From positions 1,643 through 14,792 of the forward strand of contig JAHYZB010000004.1 in assembly GCA_019424645.1 (NCBI GenBank): 13,150 nt of DNA, written 5' to 3'. Positions 7,310 to 13,150 of this stretch are shown here, one piece after another. This stretch comes from Oxalobacter formigenes. GTDB taxonomy: Bacteria > Pseudomonadota > Gammaproteobacteria > Burkholderiales > Burkholderiaceae_D. Both the position numbers and the translations under genes were made by a program. The notes beneath the pieces were generated by a model. That model made no database searches, was not told the origin of the DNA, and saw only the letters and a program-made list of their open reading frames with translations. Positions within the stretch are counted from its first letter, which is position 1. Every line of letters starts with the position of its first letter.

Positions 7310-8494
7310 TCAGACTGTTTTATCGACAACAGACAGCCTGTTGATAATCTTCCTTCCACATACCCAAACAATTAGCGCAAATATCCCCGTCGCACACAAG
7401 GCCATGGAAAAGCTGCCGGTATATTCCCTTACGGTTCCCAGAATCAACGTCAGCATGACGTTCGCGATGTTGGCGATCATGTTCATGAAACCTGCCGCCG
7501 TGGCGACGTAAACCGGAGAGACGGTCTGGCCCGTCAAACTGAAAATGGAGCCGTAGTTCGAACCACCGAACAGCGCCAGTGCAATGCCGACGGCCAGTCC
7601 GACGTAAACATTCCCGATCAGTCCCAGTACGATGTAGCAGACGCCGATCAACAGGACGGCTGTGTTGATGATCCAGCTTCGCGTGTACCAGCGGAGCAAT
7701 ACGCTGCCATAGGCGCGCGCCAGCGTTCCCAGTAACAATACGGCACCGGTTGCCAGACTCCATCCTAATGCCGTGCTTTGGCCGTGCAGGTCGGCCAGTA
7801 TGGAAGGAAGCCACTGGCCGAGGTTGTTCAGCGTGCCATACGAGAGGCCGTGAAACATGCCCAATGTCCAGATGGGTACTGATGTGGCTACGAATTTGAG
7901 GGCATTCAGCAGATTGGCAAGACTATTGCTATTGCCTGCATTGTTTTTCCTGACCGAGGCTGGCAAGAGCAGGGAGAGGGCGATGACGACAAGTGAGAGG
8001 GTAGCAGGTATCAGGTATGAAAATCGCCATGCCTCGTTGCCGAGATAGGGAAGTGTCACGAAGGGTAGCATGGTGCCAAGGCTGAAGGCAGCGCCCTGTA
8101 TGCCTTGCGCCTGCGCGATTTTTTCCGGAGGTGCCATCATGGCGGTGACTTTGACGCCTGCCAGAAACAGGACGCCGGAACTCAAGCCTGCGCAAAAGCG
8201 CAGGGCCGTTGCCAGTGCCAGGTTTTCCGGTGCAAGAAAGGGCAACAGGTTGGATACGAGTGCGATGATGATGGCGATCAAAAAGCCGCGATAGACACCG
8301 AGTTTATCGAGGATAAGGCCTGCAGGCAGTTGCACAAGGCTGTGCGACCACAAGAGCCCACTCAAAAATAGAGACATGCCAGCATAGCCTACACCGAAAA
8401 GTGCCATGAATTGCGTACTTAAGGGGGCTACACTCATGAAAAGATAGCCGCCCATTGCACTGATCAGGGCCGGAAACCAGATATAAGAAAACAT
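7310..8494 (-). CDS. Major facilitator superfamily transporter, substrate unknown
   Basis: 394 aa, hydrophobic throughout, with about 12 predicted membrane helices. This is the usual size of a 12-TM MFS permease of the inner membrane. The TM2-TM3 loop carries an MFS motif A of the form GLILDKLGVYRG (residues 59-70). The helix with QGIQGAAFSLGTMLP (130-144) and the C-terminal half (GGSNYGSIFSLTG) are also MFS-like. Nothing shows the substrate; nitrate/cyanate-type or organic-anion carriers are possible relatives, and I do not assign one. The start is the ATG at 8494, with AGGAA about 10 bases upstream. The gene is convergent with ssb, sharing a terminator, and divergent from the ZIP gene across 340 bp, so it is probably transcribed alone. 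Confidence 0.88.
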   Translation of the reverse strand: MFSYIWFPALISAMGGYLFMSVAPLSTQFMALFGVGYAGMSLFLSGLLWSHSLVQLPAGLILDKLGVYRGFLIAIIIALVSNLLPFLAPENLALATALRFCAGLSSGVLFLAGVKVTAMMAPPEKIAQAQGIQGAAFSLGTMLPFVTLPYLGNEAWRFSYLIPATLSLVVIALSLLLPASVRKNNAGNSNSLANLLNALKFVATSVPIWTLGMFHGLSYGTLNNLGQWLPSILADLHGQSTALGWSLATGAVLLLGTLARAYGSVLLRWYTRSWIINTAVLLIGVCYIVLGLIGNVYVGLAVGIALALFGGSNYGSIFSLTGQTVSPVYVATAAGFMNMIANIANVMLTLILGTVREYTGSFSMALCATGIFALIVWVCGRKIINRLSVVDKTV

Positions 8495-8572
8495 GCCTGT
8501 AATTATTCCTGATTAATTGGATGTGATTGTTATTGGCAAAATCGAAGAATTTCATCTTACCCAACAAAGGCT

Positions 8573-8599
8573 GTCGTTAAAAATATTTTTTTTATCGAC
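8573..8599. repeat. AT-rich inverted repeat in the MFS/ZIP divergent region
   Basis: GTCGTTAAAAA (8573-8583) and TTTTTATCGAC (8589-8599) form 11-bp arms with one mismatch around a 5-base TATTT spacer. The centre lies about 90 bp before the MFS start and about 250 bp before the ZIP start. The GTCG/CGAC ends flanking a long A/T core make it more than a simple A-T run. It could be an operator or a site of local DNA melting; function unknown. Confidence 0.4.
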
Positions 8600-8617
8600 G
8601 ATTTATACTTCCCGGGT

Positions 8618-8791
8618 ATGAATACCGGATTCAAACAATTTCGTGAGAAAAACGTCGTTTTGAACATGTCATTTGTTTTTGCTTCACTACGGGCTTTTTG
8701 GAACTGGGATATACTCGAATCTGGACAAACAGGCGCGGCTGTGGTGGTGTATGGAATACTTTTTGAATGCGTTGTTGCGCCTGTCGAATGA
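8618..8791 (+). CDS. Possible small protein of 57 aa, unrecognised
   Basis: An ORF of 57 codons starts at ATG 8618 and ends at TGA 8789-8791, 43 bp before the ZIP gene. The N-terminal third is polar and basic (MNTGFKQFREKN), the middle has FASLRAFWNWD, and residues 40-56 are hydrophobic (AAVVVYGILFECVVAPV). I recognise no family. No clear Shine-Dalgarno sequence precedes the ATG, and the ORF covers most of what should be the ZIP promoter region. It may be chance, a gene remnant, or a small membrane-associated leader protein. Confidence 0.2.
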   Translation: MNTGFKQFREKNVVLNMSFVFASLRAFWNWDILESGQTGAAVVVYGILFECVVAPVE

Positions 8792-8801
8792 AAGCTCATT
8801 C
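8786..8801. promoter_or_regulatory. Inverted repeat GAATGA-N4-TCATTC, possible operator of the ZIP gene
   Basis: Perfect 6-bp arms with an AAGC spacer end 33 bp before the ZIP start codon and 7 bp before TATAAA (8809-8814). It would therefore fall in the -35/-10 spacer of a promoter using that -10. A metal-sensing repressor is a natural guess for a ZIP gene, but the sequence does not match the GTTATA-type Zur box I know, so this is inference. Confidence 0.35.
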
Positions 8802-8834
8802 CGCTATTTATAAAATAAACAGATAATCAGGATT

Positions 8835-9785
8835 ATGTCGGTTCCGGAAAACAGTCATGAAGCAAAAATACCGGTTGCAATAAGCTGGTGGAATTCCTGC
8901 CTTCACTATTCAAAGAGGCACTGGTTTTACGCGGCTTTTCTGCTGATTGCCACGCTGACGATTCTGATCCTGTTTATACAAAGCCTGTTTGATGTCGCCA
9001 GTAATGGTGTCAGTCTGGCGATGCAATACGCTTTCATCGGTGGTCTGGGTGGTTTTGCCGGAACGGCTCTGGGTGCAGTCCCTGCGCTTGTCGTTCGCAA
9101 GCTCCCCACAAAAGTGGAAGATACGATGCTCGGTTTTGCCGCTGGCATGATGATGGCGGCAAGCGCGTTTTCGCTTTTGCTGCCGGGTCTGGCAGCCGGG
9201 ATGGAAATGACGTCAAGCAAGGTGTTCGGCTCCGGTGTGGTCGTTTTCGGCATGGCCTGTGGCGTCATCCTGATGCTTTCGCTGGACAAGTTCACGCCTC
9301 ATGAACATGAAACGATCGGGTCTTTTGGCCCCGGAAACGAACGTTTCAACAAGGTCTGGCTTTTCGTTTTTGCCATTTCATTACATAACCTGCCCGAAGG
9401 TATGGCAATCGGTGTCGGTTTTTCCCATGCTGACATGGCGATCGGTTTGCCACTGACGATTGCCATCATTTTGCAGGATATCCCTGAAGGGTTGGCTGTA
9501 GCGCTCGCCTTGCGAAGTGCCGGTGTCAGCCGTTTGCGTGCCGTGTTGATTGCCGCTGCGAGCGGGCTTTTCGAACCCCTGGGAGCCTTGCTTGGAGTCA
9601 GTCTTTCCAGCGGGATGGCTTTGTCCTATCCAATCGGCCTGGGTTTTGCGGCAGGTGCCATGCTTTTTGTCGTTTCACATGAGGTGATTCCGGAAACGCA
9701 CCGGAATGGTCATCAGACTCCAGCAACGGTCGGACTGATGGTTGGATTTGCTCTGATGATGGTTCTCGATACGACACTTGGCTGA
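8835..9785 (+). CDS. ZIP-family divalent metal transporter (BbZIP-like)
   Basis: 316 aa. ZIP proteins carry Zn2+ and related divalent metals into the cytoplasm. There are about eight membrane helices, the first at about 31-53. Metal-site residues of the two central helices are intact: H184, N185 and E188 in HNLPEG (184-189), Q214, D215 and E218 in QDIPEG (214-219), and E247 in FEPLGA (246-251). M98 in DTMLGFAAGM matches the transport-path methionine recalled as M99 in Bordetella bronchiseptica ZIP. The cytoplasmic loop has FTPHEHE (153-159), and the C-terminus reads VVSHEVIPETHRNGH. The near-identity of these blocks to BbZIP, from memory, makes it a likely ortholog; the physiological metal (Zn, Cd, Fe or Mn) cannot be read from sequence. 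AGGA lies two bases before the ATG, a short spacing. It is divergent from the MFS gene and 106 bp ahead of the Ppx/GppA gene, so a shared transcript is possible. Confidence 0.95.
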   Translation: MSVPENSHEAKIPVAISWWNSCLHYSKRHWFYAAFLLIATLTILILFIQSLFDVASNGVSLAMQYAFIGGLGGFAGTALGAVPALVVRKLPTKVEDTMLGFAAGMMMAASAFSLLLPGLAAGMEMTSSKVFGSGVVVFGMACGVILMLSLDKFTPHEHETIGSFGPGNERFNKVWLFVFAISLHNLPEGMAIGVGFSHADMAIGLPLTIAIILQDIPEGLAVALALRSAGVSRLRAVLIAAASGLFEPLGALLGVSLSSGMALSYPIGLGFAAGAMLFVVSHEVIPETHRNGHQTPATVGLMVGFALMMVLDTTLG

Positions 9786-9891
9786 AATTTCATTTGCCTA
9801 ATTCCGTTTTTTTCAACAAACTGTCATTTTGTACCAGCATAATCGTCCGGTTATTGTATTTGTTTATTGCGCATAGTAAGGGAAGGTTTTA

Positions 9892-11346
9892 ATGTTTGCT
9901 GCGATAGATCTGGGTTCAAACAGTTTTCGTTTGCATATCGGTGAATATGTAAATGGCAGTATTTGCGTCATCAAAAGCGCGCGTGAGCCGAACCGGCTCG
10001 CAGCCGGGCTGAACAAGAAGAACGTTCTTTCCGGGGAAGCGTTCCAGAAAGGGCTCGATGCCTTGCGACGCCTGCGGGAAATTCTGGATGCCTATCCCTT
10101 GTCCGACGTGAAAGTCGTCGCGACCAATACCCTTCGTGTTGCCTCCAATGCTTCGGAATTTCTGCAGGATGCCGAAAAAGTGATCGGTTATCCTATTGAA
10201 GTCATTTCCGGCGAAGAAGAAGCACGCCTGATTTATCTTGGTGTCGCGAACGTTCTGGCACGACCTGAGGAAAGACGGCTTGTCATCGATATCGGTGGTG
10301 GCTCGACAGAGCTGATTTACGGCAAGGGACAGGAAATCGTCAGAGCTGAATCGTTCAGCGTCGGCACTGTCCGGCAAAGCCTTGCCTTTTTCCATGACGG
10401 CATTATCGATGAAGCGTCTTTCGAGGCAGCCATTCTGTCAGCCAGAAGCCAGTTCGAGGATGCCGTCGATTATTACCGTTCCTGTGGATGGACGGAAGTG
10501 TACGGTTCATCCGGTACGATTCGCGCTACGTCGGAAATTCTGGCGATGAACGGTATCGGTAATGGGCAGATGACCCTTGAAAATCTCGAACTCCTGAAAA
10601 AGAAATTGATAGAGGCAGGTCATATTACCAAAGCCGGACTTGACGGGGTCAAAACAGAACGGGCTTCCTCGATTCTGGGGGGGCTGACGATTCTGATCGT
10701 ACTGATGAAGGATTTCGGCATTGATGTGATCAATCCAATCGAAGCTGGCTTGCGAATGGGGATCATGTGGGATATCTATCTTAAGGAAACCCAGAAAGAC
10801 CGTCGTGAAGAAGCGATCCGCGATATGCTCAGGCGCTACGGCGTTGAAGAACAGCGCGCCATACGTGTCGCAGATTATGCTCTGGCGATATACAAGCAAC
10901 TGGGGCCTGAAGCGGACAAATTCCTGAAGCAGCTGTACTGGAGTGCCTTGCTGCATGAGATCGGCATTTTCGTTTCACCGACCAATTATCACAAACACGG
11001 GGCGTATCTCATCGAAAACGCGGATATGGCCGGTTTTACCGCCCGCGAGCAAAAACAGATGAGCAAACTTGTCCTCGGCCAGAAGGGCAACCTGAGGAAA
11101 TTGAATGGTGTCCTCACCAATACGGATGCACTGAAAGCGGTTGTCGCACTGAGACTGGCGGTCATGCTTCAGCATGCCAAGGTGAATTTCAAGGCGGACA
11201 AACTGAAAATCAGGGTTAAAAACCGTATCGAAATGACGGTTCCGAAAGAATGGCTGGATACGTATCCGACATTGCTTTACTGGCTGGAGAAAGAATGCGA
11301 GTGGTGGGAAGATGTCGGCATGACCATGACCGTGCGCTCAAACTGA
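9892..11346 (+). CDS. ppx: Exopolyphosphatase / pppGpp phosphohydrolase (Ppx/GppA family)
   Basis: 484 aa. Family members release phosphate from polyphosphate ends (Ppx) or convert pppGpp to ppGpp (GppA); the length, between E. coli GppA (about 494) and shorter forms, does not decide which. The ASKHA-fold phosphatase region has the phosphate-1 motif AIDLGSNSFRL (4-14), ATNTLRVASN (77-86), ISGEEEARLIY (105-115, with the catalytic glutamate region), the phosphate-2 motif VIDIGGGSTELI (131-142), GSSGTIRA (about 205) and NPIEAGLRMGI. The C-terminal half has the HD-like helical domain with LLHEIG and YHKHGAYLI. All motifs are intact. The start is supported by GGAAGG five bases before the ATG. No ppk is beside it in this window. 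The gene converges on the SulP gene with 4 bp between stop codons. Confidence 0.92.
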   Translation: MFAAIDLGSNSFRLHIGEYVNGSICVIKSAREPNRLAAGLNKKNVLSGEAFQKGLDALRRLREILDAYPLSDVKVVATNTLRVASNASEFLQDAEKVIGYPIEVISGEEEARLIYLGVANVLARPEERRLVIDIGGGSTELIYGKGQEIVRAESFSVGTVRQSLAFFHDGIIDEASFEAAILSARSQFEDAVDYYRSCGWTEVYGSSGTIRATSEILAMNGIGNGQMTLENLELLKKKLIEAGHITKAGLDGVKTERASSILGGLTILIVLMKDFGIDVINPIEAGLRMGIMWDIYLKETQKDRREEAIRDMLRRYGVEEQRAIRVADYALAIYKQLGPEADKFLKQLYWSALLHEIGIFVSPTNYHKHGAYLIENADMAGFTAREQKQMSKLVLGQKGNLRKLNGVLTNTDALKAVVALRLAVMLQHAKVNFKADKLKIRVKNRIEMTVPKEWLDTYPTLLYWLEKECEWWEDVGMTMTVRSN

Positions 11347-11350
11347 TATT

Positions 11351-13105
11351 TCACTGAAGGGCTGTTTCGCCGATCCGGTTCGGATTTTCCTTGATACGGG
11401 CCAGCCGAACGGCTCGTTCCACGCTCAGCCTTGAAAGCGATACTTCCGGATGTTTTTCGGAGAGGGCGGAGAGCAGGAGATCATGTACCGGTGGTTTCAA
11501 TCGGGCAAGGATGAGTTTTTTGCTTTCCTTTTTCATGTTCTCAAAGAAATCCCTTAATGCCTCGACTGTCGTCGCGTCCAGATCGGGCGTCTGTTCCAGA
11601 CTTAATATAACGGTATGAATGGGTAGTTTGGAAGAAGAAATGATATCTCTCACCTGTACCAGAATACGGTCTGAATTGGCGAAGAACATGGCCTGATCAG
11701 GTCTTACGATCAGGATGCCGGAAATGGGCTGGGCTTCGGGAAAAGCAGTCAGACTGACGAAGTCGTGGCTTTGGCCGAGCCTGCCCAGAACGGAAACGGT
11801 CGATTTCGAGTTCTGGCGCAACATGATCAGCAGGCTGATCGCAATTGCAATCATCAAGCCTTGCAATACACCGAGAACCAGGACGGCCAGAACGGACAGG
11901 ACGATCAGCGCACGGTCGATTTTCCACGTGAAATAGAGCCTGAAACTGGACAGGCTCAAGGTCGTTGCCATCGTGAAGATGACGATGGCAGCCAGAACGG
12001 GCTGGGGTATCCATTCAATATAGGGGAGCACCGTCAGGATAATCAGAAACGTGATGATCATGGCTGCGATACCCGCGATACGTGTGCGGGCACCATAGGC
12101 TTCATTGGCGGCTGTGGCGGAATAACCGGCACCTACCGGCATTCCCTGAAAAAGGCCGGAAACGATGTTTGAAACGCCCAGCGCGAACAGGTCACGGTTT
12201 GGATAAATCGTGTCGTGGTGTTTGATAGCGAAACTGCGGATCGAACCATAAGATTCGGCGTAAAGAATAAATACCAGTGCTACCCCGATTTCAAACAATT
12301 GAACCCAGTCGGAATAGGGAAGGTCGGGAATCGTCGGATTGTTGAGGTTGAGCTGGATCAGGCCGACGTTAGGAATATCCATTGAAGGCAGGTCGAACCA
12401 TTTGCTGGCGAGTATGCCGAGAATGATGACCAGCGTGCCGCTCGGGAAATTCTTGTATTTTCCATTTTTTATCCGTCGCAGCCATTCTCCCAGTGACAGA
12501 AATATCAGAGCCAGCACAGTCGTGACAAGACAGCCGAGATTCCACAGATTGGCCTGCTTGAGAATATCGACCATAAAAGCGAAGAGGTTGCTTTTGTAGG
12601 AATGAATATTCAAAACGGTCGTCAGCTGCTTGATGATAATGACGATGGCCAGACCGAAAGTGAAGCCGCGTAAAACGGGTTTTGCAATGAAATCGGTAAC
12701 GTTGCCCATACGGGTCAAGGCGGCAATGATGAAAATCAGGCCGGTCATGGCGACAAGACCAGAGGCAAGCATCAGCCGGTAACCGGGATTGTCGCCTCCC
12801 AGCGACAGGGTCGCTGCGGCCAGAACGACAGCGGAGGATGACGTGGGCGAAACAAGGGCAAAACGGCTGGAGCCCAGAATGCCGTAACAGAGCAGGCCGG
12901 CAAACAGGCCAATGATACCGGCCTGCGCCGGCAGGTTGCCGATACTTGAATAAGCAAGTGCCTGTGGCAGGAGCAGTCCGGCAATGGACAGCCCGGCAAT
13001 GATGTCTTGCCAGTTCAGAAAACCGACATATTTGCTTTTCAGCTTTTCGATATCGTCTATCGGCAGATTCATATAGGGTTTCGACCGCTTCTTGTCGTCA
13101 TACAC
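11351..13105 (-). CDS. SulP (SLC26) family anion transporter with C-terminal STAS domain
   Basis: 584 aa inner-membrane transporter; SulP members carry sulfate, bicarbonate, dicarboxylates or other anions. The membrane part (about 30-430) has family blocks LPQALAYSSIGNLP (46-59), VSPTSSSAVV (85-94), AKPVLRGFTFG (141-151) and GAGYSATAANEAYGART (325-341). A cytoplasmic STAS domain covers about 450-570, with DLDATTVEAL (508-517) at the usual phosphorylation/nucleotide-binding loop. The substrate cannot be told from sequence; no carbonic anhydrase or sulfate-assimilation gene is adjacent. The start is uncertain: a GTG at 13105 gives the full frame, while ATG at 13072 (residue 12) is a plausible alternative; neither has a strong Shine-Dalgarno sequence. 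The start of the TM region is unaffected. An inverted repeat lies 14 bp upstream of the GTG. Confidence 0.93.
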   Translation of the reverse strand: MYDDKKRSKPYMNLPIDDIEKLKSKYVGFLNWQDIIAGLSIAGLLLPQALAYSSIGNLPAQAGIIGLFAGLLCYGILGSSRFALVSPTSSSAVVLAAATLSLGGDNPGYRLMLASGLVAMTGLIFIIAALTRMGNVTDFIAKPVLRGFTFGLAIVIIIKQLTTVLNIHSYKSNLFAFMVDILKQANLWNLGCLVTTVLALIFLSLGEWLRRIKNGKYKNFPSGTLVIILGILASKWFDLPSMDIPNVGLIQLNLNNPTIPDLPYSDWVQLFEIGVALVFILYAESYGSIRSFAIKHHDTIYPNRDLFALGVSNIVSGLFQGMPVGAGYSATAANEAYGARTRIAGIAAMIITFLIILTVLPYIEWIPQPVLAAIVIFTMATTLSLSSFRLYFTWKIDRALIVLSVLAVLVLGVLQGLMIAIAISLLIMLRQNSKSTVSVLGRLGQSHDFVSLTAFPEAQPISGILIVRPDQAMFFANSDRILVQVRDIISSSKLPIHTVILSLEQTPDLDATTVEALRDFFENMKKESKKLILARLKPPVHDLLLSALSEKHPEVSLSRLSVERAVRLARIKENPNRIGETALQ

Positions 13106-13119
13106 GTTAATTGAATTCG

Positions 13120-13138
13120 AACAGGTTTACCGCCTGTT
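13120..13138. promoter_or_regulatory. Inverted repeat AACAGG-N7-CCTGTT upstream of the SulP gene
   Basis: Perfect 6-bp arms with a 7-base spacer (TTTACCG on the plus strand) begin 14 bp before the proposed GTG start. It may be an operator overlapping the promoter or a hairpin in the leader. No T-tract follows on the minus strand, so it does not look like a terminator. The promoter region itself continues beyond the window edge. Confidence 0.35.
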
Positions 13139-13150
13139 GAAAATATCAAT

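Larger units (their letters stand above)
8495..8834. other. Divergent intergenic region between the MFS and ZIP transporter genes
   Basis: 340 bp that must contain the promoters for both transporters. It holds an AT-rich near-perfect hairpin (8573-8599), a 57-codon plus-strand ORF that may or may not be real (8618-8791), an inverted repeat (8786-8801) and TATAAA at 8809-8814, a -10 candidate for the ZIP gene. An 80-codon minus-strand ORF over 8557-8799 has low-complexity composition and is not called. No RNA gene was recognised. Confidence 0.55.

Noticed and set aside
8557..8799. 80-codon minus-strand ORF in the MFS/ZIP intergenic region
   Set aside because: Ser/Thr/Lys-rich sequence without a recognisable motif and without a good ribosome-binding site; it overlaps the likely promoter elements.
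9786..9891. Terminator between the ZIP and ppx genes
   Set aside because: A T7 run is present at about 9809, but no stable stem precedes it, so read-through into ppx cannot be excluded or affirmed.
7310..13105. Possible multi-gene novel system formed by the MFS, ZIP, Ppx and SulP genes
   Set aside because: The genes alternate in strand, each belongs to a common standalone family, and none shows fusion, shared operon structure or defence-type domains.

Overview
The window looks like chromosome from a betaproteobacterium of the Burkholderiales. The ZIP metal transporter is close along its whole length to my recollection of Bordetella bronchiseptica ZIP, and the KdsD/KdsC, CPA2 and UvrA proteins are of the same kind. 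G+C is near 50% by eye, low for this order, and that points (inference only) to an Oxalobacteraceae member such as Oxalobacter. No phage, IS element, CRISPR array, tRNA or rRNA was seen.

Layout. Positions 1-1243 (minus strand) carry the start of kdsC and all of kdsD, two Kdo (LPS core sugar) genes joined by a 1-base TGATG overlap. A 309-bp divergent region follows, with an inverted repeat and a leader hairpin. Positions 1553-3501 (plus) encode a KefB-type cation:proton antiporter broken by a frameshifting deletion of about 31 nt in its third membrane helix; the two resulting frames meet at an ATGA overlap. A bidirectional terminator (3565-3596) separates it from uvrA (minus, 3639-6503). uvrA and ssb (plus, 6770-7246) are divergent, and a perfect-consensus LexA box lies 29 bp before the uvrA start. 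Two copies of a palindrome lie just upstream of ssb. A second bidirectional terminator separates ssb from a convergent MFS transporter gene (minus, 7310-8494).

The 340-bp region 8495-8834 is divergent between the MFS and ZIP genes and holds a hairpin, a doubtful 57-codon ORF and a short inverted repeat. After it come the ZIP transporter (8835-9785), a Ppx/GppA phosphatase (9892-11346) and, convergent with only 4 bp between the stop codons, a SulP anion transporter with a STAS domain (11351-13105, minus).

Functionally this is mostly housekeeping: LPS sugar synthesis, SOS-controlled excision repair, single-strand DNA binding, polyphosphate or (p)ppGpp turnover, and ion transport. I found no convincing undescribed multi-gene system. 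The observations most worth checking are the split antiporter, the twin palindromes before ssb, and the unassigned inverted repeats in the transporter promoters.
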